Shown: one piece after another, positions 34,997 through 43,973 of the stretch
Layout of the letters: every line of letters starts with the position of its first letter
Numbering within the stretch: the first letter of the stretch is position 1
NCBI RefSeq assembly: GCF_024519315.1
Contig: NZ_JANIIC010000005.1
Span: 1 to 64,000, forward strand
Length of the DNA: 64,000 nt
Direction of reading: 5' to 3'
Origin: Streptomyces malaysiensis subsp. samsunensis
GTDB lineage: Bacteria; Actinomycetota; Actinomycetes; Streptomycetales; Streptomycetaceae
The notes under the pieces: generated by a model
Told to the model about the DNA's origin: nothing
Database searches by the model: none
The model's input: the letters and a program-made list of their open reading frames with translations, nothing else
Position numbers and translations under genes: made by a program

Positions 34997-35674
34997 GTGG
35001 CAGCACGACCCTTGAATGAAATTGTGGAAGCGGGCTGGGCCAAGGCACTTGAGCCCGTCGAGAAACGCGTCGCGGCGATGGGTGACTTCCTGCGGGCCGA
35101 GATCGCGGCAGGCCGCACCTATCTGCCCGCCGGGCCGAATGTGCTGCGCGCCTTCCAGCAGCCCTTCGACGAGGTGAAGGTGCTGATCGTGGGTCAGGAC
35201 CCGTATCCGACGCCCGGACACGCGGTGGGGCTCAGCTTCTCGGTGGCGCCCGAGGTCCGGCCGCTTCCCGGCAGCCTGGAGAACATCTACCGCGAGCTCC
35301 ACACCGACCTCGGTCTGCCGCGCCCGTCCAACGGCGATCTGACGCCCTGGACCCGGCAGGGCGTCCTGCTGCTCAACAAGGCGCTCACCACGGCCCCGCG
35401 CCGCCCGGCCGCCCACCGCGGCAAGGGCTGGGAGGAGGTCACCGAGCAGGCCATCCGGGCGCTGGCCGAGCGCGCCCGCCCGCTGGTGGCCATCCTGTGG
35501 GGCCGCGACGCCCGTAACGTGCGGCCGCTGCTGGGCAGCCTCCCGGCCATCGAATCCGCGCATCCCTCCCCCATGTCCGCGGACCGCGGGTTCTTCGGCT
35601 CCCGTCCGTTCAGCCGCGCCAACGACATGCTCGTACAGCAGGGAGCGCAACCCGTGGACTGGCGCCTTCCCTGA
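34997..35674 (+). CDS. ung: Uracil-DNA glycosylase, family 1
   Basis: 225 residues. The water-activating loop is [14 protein letters not shown], with the catalytic Asp and with Pro where Escherichia coli Ung has His. LLLNKALTT and the Leu/His loop [18 protein letters not shown] complete the family pattern. It removes uracil from DNA in base excision repair. The variant first motif is one I associate with actinobacterial Ung proteins. GTG start at 34997; another GTG lies 2 bp upstream out of frame. Confidence 0.93.
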   Translation: MAARPLNEIVEAGWAKALEPVEKRVAAMGDFLRAEIAAGRTYLPAGPNVLRAFQQPFDEVKVLIVGQDPYPTPGHAVGLSFSVAPEVRPLPGSLENIYRELHTDLGLPRPSNGDLTPWTRQGVLLLNKALTTAPRRPAAHRGKGWEEVTEQAIRALAERARPLVAILWGRDARNVRPLLGSLPAIESAHPSPMSADRGFFGSRPFSRANDMLVQQGAQPVDWRLP

Positions 35675-35724
35675 CCCGATCGTTCCAGGTGGGCGAGGGG
35701 TAGGCTGCAGGTAGGCTGCCCGTC

Positions 35725-36534
35725 ATGACAACGCATCCGAACACCCCCGCGGGCTGGTACGCCGACCCCGAGGGCACGCCGAACCAGCTGCGCTGGTGGG
35801 ACGGCGCCCAGTGGACCTCGCATACCCACGCGGGCCAGCCCGGACAGCCCCCGCCTCAGCAGGCCGCCCCGCCCAATCCCAACCCCGCCAAGGTCCAGCA
35901 GCAGGCACATGTGGGACCCACGGCGGGCGGTGGCGGCTCGCTGTTCACCGAACCGGTGCTGGTGGTGAACCAGAAGGCCAAGCTGATCGAGCTCACCAAT
36001 GAGTACAGCGTCTTCGACCAGCAGGGCCGCACCATCGGTTCGGTGGTCCAGGTCGGCCAGAGCACGATGAAGAAGGTCGCGCGGTTCGTCTCGAGCCTCG
36101 ACCAGTTCATGACGCACAAGCTGGAGATCCGCGACGCCAACGGGCAGCCGCATCTGGTGCTCACCCGGCCCGCGAAGTTCGTGAAGTCCAAGGTGCTGGT
36201 GGCCCGCCCGGACGGACAGCCGGTCGGTGAGATCGTCCAGCAGAACGTCTTCGGCAAAATCAACTTCGGCATCCACGTCGACGGCCAGCAGATCGGCGCC
36301 ATCAAGGCGGAGAACTGGCGGGCCTGGAACTTCGCCATCGTCGACCACACCGACAGCGAGATCGCCCGGATCACCAAGACCTGGGAGGGCCTGGCGAAGA
36401 CGATGTTCACGACGGCGGACAGCTACGTCCTCCAGATCCACCGCCAGCTGCCCGACCCGCTGCTGAGCCTTGTGATCGCCACGGCCCTCACCGTGGACAC
36501 GGCGCTCAAGCAGGACTCGCGCGGATTCGGCTGA
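35725..36534 (+). CDS. DUF2510 plus phospholipid-scramblase-like (LURP) protein
   Basis: 269 residues. The N-terminal DUF2510 (GWYADPEGTPNQLRWWDGAQ) is the Trp-rich actinobacterial domain. A Pro/Gln-rich linker follows, then a C-terminal tubby/LURP-like β-barrel related to scramblases (FTEPVLVVNQKAKLIE, then EYSVFDQQGRTIG). There is no membrane segment. Function is not established. ATG 35725. The next gene starts 4 bp after its stop, so the two may be co-translated. Confidence 0.85.
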   Translation: MTTHPNTPAGWYADPEGTPNQLRWWDGAQWTSHTHAGQPGQPPPQQAAPPNPNPAKVQQQAHVGPTAGGGGSLFTEPVLVVNQKAKLIELTNEYSVFDQQGRTIGSVVQVGQSTMKKVARFVSSLDQFMTHKLEIRDANGQPHLVLTRPAKFVKSKVLVARPDGQPVGEIVQQNVFGKINFGIHVDGQQIGAIKAENWRAWNFAIVDHTDSEIARITKTWEGLAKTMFTTADSYVLQIHRQLPDPLLSLVIATALTVDTALKQDSRGFG

Positions 36535-36538
36535 GCCG

Positions 36539-37792
36539 GTGGGCGATACGGCGCCCGGCGATGCGGCGACGCATGTGCTCGGGATCGATTCGGGCGGCTC
36601 CGGCGTACGGGTGGGCGTGGCACGTACGGACGTACTCGGTGGCTCCGCGGGGCAGCCACCGAGCTGGTCCGCGCCACTGACGTGGTCCTCGTCCACACCC
36701 GCCGCGGTCGGCGACCGGGGCATCGACGCGGCGGGCCTGCTGGCGCGGGTCCTGCCCGCCGCCCGGGAGCTGCTGCACGAGGCCGGGGCACGGCGCCTCG
36801 GCGCGGTCTGCGTCGGCGCGGCGGGCATGGCCACCCTCGGCGACGATCTGCGCGCCAGGCTCCCGGACGCGCTCGCCGACGCCCTGGGCGTACGGCGGCT
36901 CGCCCTGGCGGCCGACGCGGTGACCGCCTACGCCGGGGCGCTGGGCCAGCGCCCCGGTACGGTCGTCGCGGCCGGGACGGGCCTGATCGCCCTGGGCGCG
37001 GTGCCCGAGGGCTCGGGCGGCGGGCCGGGCGGTACGGAGGGCTCGGGCGGCGCGGGCGACACGTCCGGCGCGGGCAGCGCGTCCGGGACGGGCGACGCGT
37101 CCGGGACGGGCGGCACGAGCGGCGCATCCGGCACGAGCGTCCCGGGCAGCACGTCCGGTGTGCCCGGCGCGGGCGGCCCGGGTGGTGCGCACGGTCCGCA
37201 CGGCGCGGACGCCCCGGCCGCGCACCCGGACGCCCGCCGGGCCACCGGCGGCTGGCGGCGCGCCGACGGCTGGGGCCATCTGCTGGGTGACTGCGGCGGC
37301 GGTGCGTGGATCGGCCGGGCGGGCCTGGAGGCGGCCATGCGCGCGTACGACGGGCGCGACGGCGGTTCAAAGCCTCTGCTGGCCCGTCTGGAGGCCGTGT
37401 TCGGCCCCGCTGCCGGACTGCCGGGGAAGCTGTATCCGCGCCCCGACCGGCCCGCCGTCCTGGCCTCCTTCGCCCCCGAGGTGGGCCGGTGCGCGAGCGA
37501 GGATCCGGTCGCGGAGGCGATCCTGCGGGCGGCCGCCCGCCATGTCGCCGAGGCCGCCGAAGCGGTCTGCCCCCGGCTGGAGTCGAGCGAGGTGGCGCTC
37601 GCCGGTGGGCTGTTCCGGATGGGCGCGCCGCTGCTGACGCCCGTACATGAGGAACTGGCGGCGCGGCTGCCCGGGGTCCGGGTCACGGAGGCGGCCGGGG
37701 ATCCGCTGGACGGGGCGCTGTGCGTCGCGGCGGCGCTGGCCGCTGACGGGCTGCGGCTGCCACGGGACCCGGCGCTGCTCACCGTCGTCTGA
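36539..37792 (+). CDS. BadF/BadG-type sugar kinase (N-acetylglucosamine kinase-like) with a low-complexity insert
   Basis: 417 residues of the ASKHA fold. Phosphate 1 motif LGIDSGGSGVRVG, AAGTGLIALG for phosphate 2, GWGHLLGDCGGGAWIG, and the adenosine motif VALAGGLF. The family phosphorylates N-acetylglucosamine and related sugars with ATP. About 80 residues (158-237) rich in Gly, Ser, Ala, Thr and later His/Pro split the domain just after phosphate 2; without them the length is normal. GTG start, 4 bp after the scramblase stop, with little ribosome site of its own. Confidence 0.85.
   Translation: MGDTAPGDAATHVLGIDSGGSGVRVGVARTDVLGGSAGQPPSWSAPLTWSSSTPAAVGDRGIDAAGLLARVLPAARELLHEAGARRLGAVCVGAAGMATLGDDLRARLPDALADALGVRRLALAADAVTAYAGALGQRPGTVVAAGTGLIALGAVPEGSGGGPGGTEGSGGAGDTSGAGSASGTGDASGTGGTSGASGTSVPGSTSGVPGAGGPGGAHGPHGADAPAAHPDARRATGGWRRADGWGHLLGDCGGGAWIGRAGLEAAMRAYDGRDGGSKPLLARLEAVFGPAAGLPGKLYPRPDRPAVLASFAPEVGRCASEDPVAEAILRAAARHVAEAAEAVCPRLESSEVALAGGLFRMGAPLLTPVHEELAARLPGVRVTEAAGDPLDGALCVAAALAADGLRLPRDPALLTVV
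37006..37250 (+). repeat. Degenerate in-frame repeat encoding a Gly/Ser/Ala-rich insert
   Basis: Repeats of GGGCGGCNCG / GCGTCCGGGACGGGCGAC type. The last unit is duplicated perfectly in tandem near 37078-37113. It encodes residues ~158-237 of the BadF-type kinase and stays in frame. Confidence 0.7.
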
Positions 37793-38132
37793 GCGTCGCC
37801 CCGTACGACGCCCCGTACGCAACCGTGCGACGCCCCTTACGCCGCCCCGTACGGGGCGCGGCGCGCGGCCACAACGCGGCCACGACGCGAGCAGGACACA
37901 CCGGGCGCCCGAAATGGGCCGCACGGCACGGGTGTCCCGTACGGGCGCTCACCATGAGGCACCCCGTATGGGACACCATGACCGGCAATTCCGGACACAT
38001 GGTCGATTCTTCGAACACATATGGCCGCTGAACGCACATCAACACACAACACCAGCCGACAAAGTGGGACAGATGCCCCCAGTCACCCCCTCCCGAACAG
38101 CCGAGCCCATAGAGCGACTAACATGCGGCGCC
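37793..38132. other. Intergenic region with short GC-rich repeats
   Basis: 340 bp between the kinase and the CbiX-like gene. CGCCCCGTACG-type units are repeated several times at 37797-37855, and a less GC-rich part follows at 37975-38070 where the promoter of the next gene may lie. The open frame that crosses it joins two genes by chance and has no start signals. Confidence 0.5.
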
Positions 38133-39131
38133 ATGAGCTCCCCCACAGGGCCCGCGTCCGGCCTGCCTGTACGAATGCCGCGTCCCCGCCAGCCCGGACG
38201 GCACCGCCGACCGGAGCCCGCCGCCGCACCGCTCGGCGCGCCTCCGCTGGTGCTGGCCGTCCCGGGTGCCCCGAGCGACGGCGCTCGGCGCCTGGCCGAG
38301 GAGCTTGCGAGCCTCGCCCGCTCCGAGATGCCAGGGCTCGACGCCCAGATCGGTTTCCTGGACGGGGACGGCGAGGAGTACCCGCCACTCGAGGCCGTGC
38401 TCACGCGCGCCGCCCAGGAGAACCCCGAACGTCTGCGGCAGGCGGCCGAGGCCGCCAAGGCCCTCGCCGACGAGGCCGCGGAGGCGATCGCGGCGGCCGA
38501 GGCCGCGGGCGAGGTCGTGAACGAGGTCCCGCCCGTCCCCACGGCCCCCACGGACGGCCCCGCGGCCGTCGTGGTCCCGCTGCTCGCCGGCCCGGACAAC
38601 GCACAGCTGCGCCGGATACGCCAGGCCATCATGAGCAGCGGCTCGGCGGCCGAACTCACCGATGTCCTCGGCCCGCATCCGCTGCTCGCGGAGGCCCTGC
38701 ACGTACGTCTGTCGGAGGCGGGCCTGGCCCGTGCCGACCGCGCCCGTCTCTTCACGGTCGCGACCGCCGCGGACGGCATCATCCTCGCCACGGTCGGCGG
38801 CGACGAGGCGGCCCAGGCCGGTGGCATCACCGGCATGCTGCTCTCCGCGCGCCTCGCGGTGCCGGTGATGGCCGCCGCGCTGGACGTGGACGGGGCCGTG
38901 GTCCGCGTCGCCGAGCAGCTGCGCTCGGCCGGCTCCGCCCGGCTCGCCCTCGCGCCGTACCTCATCGGCCCGGAGGTCTCCGCCGAGCTGATCTCGGCGG
39001 CCGCCGAGGAGGCGGGCTGTTCGGCGGCCGAGGCGCTGGGCGAGTACCCGGCCGTGGGCAAGCTGGTGCTGGCGAAGTACGCGGCGGCGATGGGCATCAC
39101 GCTGCAACAGGCGTCACCGGCGATGCGCTGA
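38133..39131 (+). CDS. CbiX/SirB-like putative sirohydrochlorin chelatase-family protein
   Basis: 332 residues. LVLAVPGAPSDGARRLAEEL opens a CbiX-like half domain, and AVVVPLLAGPDNAQLRRIRQ and ARLALAPYLIGPEVSAELIS resemble the second half of the class II chelatase fold. A roughly 45-residue Ala/Glu helical stretch links them. The His ligands of true metal chelatases are not obvious (the first half has SDGAR where HGS would be), so activity is doubtful. ATG 38133, with no strong ribosome site. Confidence 0.65.
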   Translation: MSSPTGPASGLPVRMPRPRQPGRHRRPEPAAAPLGAPPLVLAVPGAPSDGARRLAEELASLARSEMPGLDAQIGFLDGDGEEYPPLEAVLTRAAQENPERLRQAAEAAKALADEAAEAIAAAEAAGEVVNEVPPVPTAPTDGPAAVVVPLLAGPDNAQLRRIRQAIMSSGSAAELTDVLGPHPLLAEALHVRLSEAGLARADRARLFTVATAADGIILATVGGDEAAQAGGITGMLLSARLAVPVMAAALDVDGAVVRVAEQLRSAGSARLALAPYLIGPEVSAELISAAAEEAGCSAAEALGEYPAVGKLVLAKYAAAMGITLQQASPAMR

Positions 39132-39266
39132 CACGACGGACGACGGCGAAGCGGCGAAGGACGGACGAGACAGCGGGGGCGGCGACCGCCGAGGTCACCG
39201 CCCCCACTCGTATCCGCCGGCCCCTTCGTGGCGGTCGACCCCACTCGTACCCGCCGTCGGCGGACG

Positions 39267-40301
39267 TCAGCCGAAGACCACGCAGGACGCCGCCGGGGCC
39301 GGGACCGAACCGCCGCGGTGCGGCACCCCGGTCGAGGGGTCGATGCCGAACCAGGTGATATCTCCCGAGCGCTCATTGGACGCGTAGAGCCTGCGGCCCG
39401 ATGGATCCAGCGTCAGATCGCGGGGCCAGTGGCCGCCGCAGGGCGTGGTGGTCACCAGCTCCATACGGTCGCCGGACGCGTCGAGGGCGAGCGTGGTGAT
39501 GCTGTCGTGACCGCGGTTGGCGGCCCATACGAAGCGCCCGTCCCCGGAGACCACGACCTCGGCGGGGTAGGTCTCGGCGTCCGTGCGGTCGGGCAGCACA
39601 CGGGTCTCGCCCAGCGGTTCGAGCACGCCGGACGCCGCGTCCCAGCGGCATGCCGTGATCGTCGGATCGAGCTCGTTGACGACATACGCGTGGTCGCCGC
39701 GCGGATGGAACGCCAGATGGCGCGGGCCGCTCCCCGGGCGCAGCCGGACCTCGCGGTGCGGACGCGGTCCGGGCAGCGCGTGCACCTGGACCGCGTCGAT
39801 CCCCAGGTCGACGGCGAGCAGCCAGCCGCCCGACGGATCGGGTGTCACGGCGTGGGCATGCGGCCCCCGCTGCCGCTCCGGATGCGGCCCGCTGCCCTCG
39901 TGCCGCAACACGGACGCGGGCTCCCCGAGCCGGCCGTCCGCCAGCACCGGCAGCGCGGTGACGCTGCCGGAGCCGTAGTTGGCGGTCAGCAGCTGCCCGC
40001 CGGCGAGCGCGAGATGGGTGGGCGCCGCGCCCCGCACCCGCACGGGCTCCCCGAGCAGCGAGGGCGGATCCTGGGTGACATCCAGGGCGGCGACCGCGCC
40101 GTCGTCGGTCTCGCTCACCGCGTACAGAATGCGCCCGCCGGGGGCGAGCGTCAGATAGGACGGGTTGACGACCACGTCCGTGGAGTTCCGGATCCCCAGC
40201 GCGCCGGTCTCGTCGTCGACATCGGCGACGGTGATCCCGGCACCCCCCGCCGAGGTGAAGGACCCGATATACGCCCGCCGTCCGCTTCCTGTCGCGCCCA
40301 C
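39267..40301 (-). CDS. Lactonase-family seven-bladed β-propeller (YbhE/6-phosphogluconolactonase-like)
   Basis: 344 residues, with start GRRAYIGSFTSAGGAGITVA and recurring blades such as PTHLALAGGQLLTANYGSGS, GPRHLAFHPRGDHAYVVNEL and WPRDLTLDPSGRRLYASNER, typical of PF10282. No signal peptide, so cytoplasmic. It probably hydrolyses a sugar lactone. GTG start at 40301. A DasR-like palindrome lies 58 bp upstream in the region shared with the divergent HAD gene, suggesting amino-sugar control. Confidence 0.87.
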   Translation of the reverse strand: MGATGSGRRAYIGSFTSAGGAGITVADVDDETGALGIRNSTDVVVNPSYLTLAPGGRILYAVSETDDGAVAALDVTQDPPSLLGEPVRVRGAAPTHLALAGGQLLTANYGSGSVTALPVLADGRLGEPASVLRHEGSGPHPERQRGPHAHAVTPDPSGGWLLAVDLGIDAVQVHALPGPRPHREVRLRPGSGPRHLAFHPRGDHAYVVNELDPTITACRWDAASGVLEPLGETRVLPDRTDAETYPAEVVVSGDGRFVWAANRGHDSITTLALDASGDRMELVTTTPCGGHWPRDLTLDPSGRRLYASNERSGDITWFGIDPSTGVPHRGGSVPAPAASCVVFG

Positions 40302-40358
40302 CGCACTCCCCTTCCGCCGACTCCGGTTCCGGTATCCGCTCGGGCCCGACGGTAACAG

Positions 40359-40374
40359 AGCGGTCTAGACCAAC
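40359..40374. promoter_or_regulatory. DasR-like palindrome between lactonase and HAD genes
   Basis: AGCGGTCTAGACCAAC, with perfect core GGTCTAGACC at 40362-40371. It matches the N-acetylglucosamine regulator DasR element (roughly ACTGGTCTAGACCAGT) in the central 10 bp. It sits 58 bp from the lactonase start and 47 bp from the HAD start. Confidence 0.6.
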
Positions 40375-40420
40375 ACGCCGTCCGGCGAAGGCCGTGGCGG
40401 CTTCTTGGCATGCTGTCCCC

Positions 40421-41101
40421 ATGAACACCATGCCCGCCGTGATCTTCGACCTGGACGGCACGCTCGTGGACAGCGAGCCCCTCTACTACGAGGCGGGGAG
40501 GCGAACCCTCCAGCAGTACGGGATCACCGGCTTCAGCTGGGAGGAGCACTCCCAGTTCATCGGGATCGGCACCCGCGAGACCCTGGAGACCCTGCGCGGC
40601 AGGTACCGCATCGAGGCGCCCGTGGAGGAGCTGCTCGCCGTCAAGAACCGGCACTATCTGGAGCTCGCCGCCACGACCGAGGTCTTTCCCGCGATGCGCG
40701 ACTTCGTGGAGCTGCTGAGGGCCGCCGGGCATCCGCTGGCCGTCGCCTCCGGCTCGTCCCGCTCCGCGATCGAGACCGCGCTCAAGGCCACCGGGCTGGA
40801 CGCGCTGCTGCCCCTGTATGTGTCCGCGGAGGACGTGGGCCGCGGCAAGCCGGAGCCGGATGTGTTCCTGGCCGCCGCGCGGCTGCTGTCCGTCGATCCG
40901 GGCCGGTGTGTGGTGGTCGAGGACGCCGGTCCCGGGGTGGAGGCGGCGCGGCGGGCCGGGATGCGCTGTATCGCCGTTCCGTACGTGGCGGGTCCGTCTC
41001 CGGACGGCGAGCCGTTCGCCTCCGCCGGGCTGCTCTTCCGGGGCGGACAGCCGGAGTTCGACGCCCGGCGGGCCTATGAGTGGACCACGGCCGGTAGTTG
41101 A
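40421..41101 (+). CDS. HAD-superfamily phosphatase, β-phosphoglucomutase-like
   Basis: About 226 residues. Motif I is FDLDGTLVDSEP with both Asp, VASGSSRSAIE is motif II, Lys is in VGRGKPEPDVF, and motif IV is VVEDAGPGVEAAR. It acts on a sugar phosphate or similar. The start is uncertain: ATG 40421 or ATG 40430 lack a ribosome site, and GTG 40394 would add nine residues. It is divergent from the lactonase around a DasR-like site, so both may belong to amino-sugar use. Confidence 0.85.
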   Translation: MNTMPAVIFDLDGTLVDSEPLYYEAGRRTLQQYGITGFSWEEHSQFIGIGTRETLETLRGRYRIEAPVEELLAVKNRHYLELAATTEVFPAMRDFVELLRAAGHPLAVASGSSRSAIETALKATGLDALLPLYVSAEDVGRGKPEPDVFLAAARLLSVDPGRCVVVEDAGPGVEAARRAGMRCIAVPYVAGPSPDGEPFASAGLLFRGGQPEFDARRAYEWTTAGS

Positions 41102-41232
41102 CGCCCCCGGTCCCCGGAGCGCGACAGCCCGCGGCCGACACCCCGCAACACGGTCCCCGGCCCTCCGGTGAGACGATGCGCATGCACATGCCCGGACATT
41201 CACCGGCATGTCGCAGGAGAGACGGAGGGCGT

Positions 41233-42174
41233 ATGGAAAGACGTGGGGGTAAGGCGATCCGCCGCTGGGGGACGGCGGTCATCGCCTCGGCGGCGGCCGT
41301 GGCGGTCGCCGCGCCGGCGACCGCGGCCCAGGCCGCCGGGGCCGCGAGCGGTCCGACGGGGGTCAGCGCCAAGGGCGCGTATCTGCTGGACAACAGCGCC
41401 AACAAGCAGCTGTGGGCCAAGGCGGCGGACACCAAGCGGCCGATGGCGAGCACCACGAAGCTCATGACGGCGGTCGTGGTCCTCGACAGCCGGGGGCTGG
41501 ACCTCGGCAAGAAGGTCACGGTCAAGCAGTCGTACATCGACTACACCGCGCGTGTGGGCGGCAGCAAGGCGGACCTGAAGAAGGGGGACAAGCTCACGGT
41601 CAAGCAGCTGCTGTACGGCCTGCTGCTGCCGTCCGGCTGCGACGCGGCCATGGCGCTCGCCGATACGTTCGGCACCGGTGACACCACCGCCAAGCGCACC
41701 AAGTCGTTCATCGCGCAGATGAACAAGAAGGCGTCCGCGCTGGGGATGACCAAGAGCCATTACGACACCTTCGACGGCATCTCGCAGGGCGGACAGAACT
41801 ACACCACGCCCCGTGACATGACCAAGCTGGCCAGGCACGCGCTGCGCAACTCCACTCTGGGCACCGTGGTCAAGTCCGTCGACACCATCCAGAAGGCGCC
41901 GGCCGCCAACGGCAGGACCAGGACGTACTACTGGAACAACACCAACCGGCTGCTGGGTTCGTACAGCGGCGCGATCGGCATCAAGACGGGCACGGGCACC
42001 GCGCCCGGCAGGTGCCTGGTGTTCGCGGCCAAGCGGGACGGGCGCACCGTCGTGGGCGTGATCCTCAACGCGCCCAAGCGCTACCCGGACGCGAAGAAGA
42101 TGCTCGACTGGGCCTTCCGGGCGAACACCGAGGTCACCTGGCGTCAGCTCCCCAAGGGCACTCCTGAGGACTGA
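41233..42174 (+). CDS. Secreted D-alanyl-D-alanine carboxypeptidase (S11, PBP5/6 type)
   Basis: 313 residues with an Ala-rich signal peptide. Active-site motifs: STTK (PMASTTKLMTAV), SGC in LLLPSGCDAAM in place of SxN, and KTG (IGIKTGTGTAPG). It trims the terminal D-Ala of peptidoglycan stem peptides outside the membrane. No C-terminal membrane anchor is visible, so it is probably released or wall-associated. ATG 41233 with GGAGGG upstream; an upstream ATG at 41176 is less likely. Confidence 0.88.
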   Translation: MERRGGKAIRRWGTAVIASAAAVAVAAPATAAQAAGAASGPTGVSAKGAYLLDNSANKQLWAKAADTKRPMASTTKLMTAVVVLDSRGLDLGKKVTVKQSYIDYTARVGGSKADLKKGDKLTVKQLLYGLLLPSGCDAAMALADTFGTGDTTAKRTKSFIAQMNKKASALGMTKSHYDTFDGISQGGQNYTTPRDMTKLARHALRNSTLGTVVKSVDTIQKAPAANGRTRTYYWNNTNRLLGSYSGAIGIKTGTGTAPGRCLVFAAKRDGRTVVGVILNAPKRYPDAKKMLDWAFRANTEVTWRQLPKGTPED

Positions 42175-42242
42175 CCCGCTCCGCGGACGGTGCCCCGGCC
42201 GGATCCCGATCCGGCCGGGGCACCGGGCCGTCGAGGCGGCTG

Positions 42243-43661
42243 TCAGCCGCACCTACGCGCGGTGTTGATGCACTTCACGGCCTTTCTCATCAGCGAGTTG
42301 GACATCACGTTGATGAAGTCGCCGTGGTCGGTCACCGGCTTGTGCAGTTGCTCGGGGAAGCTGTCGACCGCGAAGAGCGAGCCGGGTGCCACCTTGTAGG
42401 TGATCCGCTGGATCAGCTGCGGGATGGCCTTGAACCCGCTGGGGCACGTGCCCTTGGCGTCCGCGAAGGCCACATGGGTGCGGTGGTTCGCGCTGTCGGT
42501 GTTCTTACCGTCCCAGCAGCTCTGGAACGCGAACGTACGGACCACCTTGCTGCCCTTGGGGCAGAGCGGGTACTTGTCCTTCAGCTGCCGGTTCTCGAAC
42601 CCGGTGCAGCTCCAGGAGGCGTTGGCGTTGGCCGTGCCGTTGGTGAAGGACTTGGCGTCACCGGTGATGATGCGCAGGAACCTGGGCATCTCCACGACCT
42701 TGGAGACCGCGCTGCCACGGAAGGTGATCGACGCGGTGGCCGGGCGCAGGATCCGTCCGATATTGCCCTCGGTGCCGCCGCCGGGCTGGTCGGCGTCGAC
42801 CTCCTTCGTCCCGTCCTGGAGCCGCAGGACCGGCCAGTAGTGGGTGGAGCGGTCGCCGTTGGTGCAGGTGGTCCCGGCGGCGGCGAGGCCGTCGTTGGTG
42901 GAGAAGGCGCCGGTGTCGCGGTTGCCGACGTAGTCGTGCATATGGTGGGCGCCGTTGCTCACACCGGGGGCGACGATCACGTTGTCCGAGTTGAAGTGCT
43001 TGTTCTCATTGCGTCCGCAGCGCGATGAGAAGGTGCCGCGGGAGGCGTTGGCCCGGGTGCGGGGGTTCTTGACGTTCGGCCTCACCTTGCGGATGTCCAC
43101 GAAGTCCGCCCGCACCGGGCCGGACTGCGGCGGGGCGCCCGCGGCCGGAGCGGCGGGGGCGGCCGTTCCCGCGGCGGGGGCGGCGCCTGCCGGGGTGGCG
43201 GCGGGGGGCGCTTCCTGCACGGTGCAGGGGGCCAGCGTGCCCAGGCCGGACGGGCGGCTCGACACCCGGTCCATCTCGTTCCCGATGCGGTTGAGCGCGC
43301 CACGCCGCTGGGCGGTCAGCGGCTCGAGCACCCGGGTGCGCACCCAGTCCTGGTCGGCACCGGCGCCGCGCGCGGCCAACCGCTGGTAGGCGTCGGCCAC
43401 CTGGCTGTCCATCGTCGCCAGTTCCTTGTCCACGGTGGGCCGCGCCTGCTGCGGCACACTCGACAGCCGGGTCGCGGCATCCGGGCACTTGACGGTCATC
43501 GCCGCTCGTGCCGATGTCTGCCGCTGCCCGGCCGACTGGCGGGCGGCGGAAGCGTCGTTGTCGGTCATCAGGAGAGCCCCGCCACCCACGGCCAGTGCGG
43601 TCACTCCGACCACGGTCAGCCCGATGACCCTGGATCGCTTGTGTCTCTTCTTGTTCCTCAT
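42243..43661 (-). CDS. Secreted DUF1996 protein
   Basis: 472 residues. The basic N-terminus (MRNKKRHKRSR) and VIGLTVVGVTALAVGG form a signal or anchor segment. A helical region and a Pro/Ala linker (about residues 150-180) precede the DUF1996 domain with the conserved FSSRCGRNENKH, GAHHMHDYVGN and CWDGKN. Its role is unknown; His and Cys conservation suggests an extracellular enzyme or binding protein. Start at ATG 43661, the second ATG of the frame, with GAGGGG upstream. It lies between two D,D-carboxypeptidase genes. Confidence 0.87.
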   Translation of the reverse strand: MRNKKRHKRSRVIGLTVVGVTALAVGGGALLMTDNDASAARQSAGQRQTSARAAMTVKCPDAATRLSSVPQQARPTVDKELATMDSQVADAYQRLAARGAGADQDWVRTRVLEPLTAQRRGALNRIGNEMDRVSSRPSGLGTLAPCTVQEAPPAATPAGAAPAAGTAAPAAPAAGAPPQSGPVRADFVDIRKVRPNVKNPRTRANASRGTFSSRCGRNENKHFNSDNVIVAPGVSNGAHHMHDYVGNRDTGAFSTNDGLAAAGTTCTNGDRSTHYWPVLRLQDGTKEVDADQPGGGTEGNIGRILRPATASITFRGSAVSKVVEMPRFLRIITGDAKSFTNGTANANASWSCTGFENRQLKDKYPLCPKGSKVVRTFAFQSCWDGKNTDSANHRTHVAFADAKGTCPSGFKAIPQLIQRITYKVAPGSLFAVDSFPEQLHKPVTDHGDFINVMSNSLMRKAVKCINTARRCG

Positions 43662-43973
43662 CCTTCGCCCCTCATCGGCAGTCTCCATACGCCGGGGACG
43701 CCTTGCCCTCGGCCGCGTCGGACCGCGCCCCCACCACCCGTCCCGGAGTTGGAAGGCACAGCGCGACGCCGATGGATACGGACGGCGAGGCGATCGTTCT
43801 CAACGGTGGTCGCAACATCTCGTGAAAAACCGGAGGAGTGGGTGCGGTGGCGTATCTCCGCAACGGCTTCACCACATATCCACCGGCCTCGGGGACGAAG
43901 CCGTTCAGCCATGGCTAAAGTGAGTGCTTCGCTTCACACCCCCCAATGTCCCTCTACGCGCCGCGGAGCCCCC
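43662..43973. promoter_or_regulatory. Divergent promoter region DUF1996 / D,D-peptidase
   Basis: 312 bp between two divergent genes for exported proteins. The stretch 43795-43835 is the least GC-rich. Long open frames run through it but lack codon bias and start signals. No operator was recognised. Confidence 0.45.

Noticed and set aside
36539..37792. ROK-family glucokinase for the sugar kinase
   Set aside because: The ROK Cys-rich zinc motif is absent and the motifs match the BadF/GlcNAc-kinase type instead.
37647..38132. Open frame joining the sugar kinase region to the CbiX-like gene
   Set aside because: It overlaps the kinase in another frame and crosses a repeat-rich intergenic stretch; the real CbiX-like start is ATG 38133.
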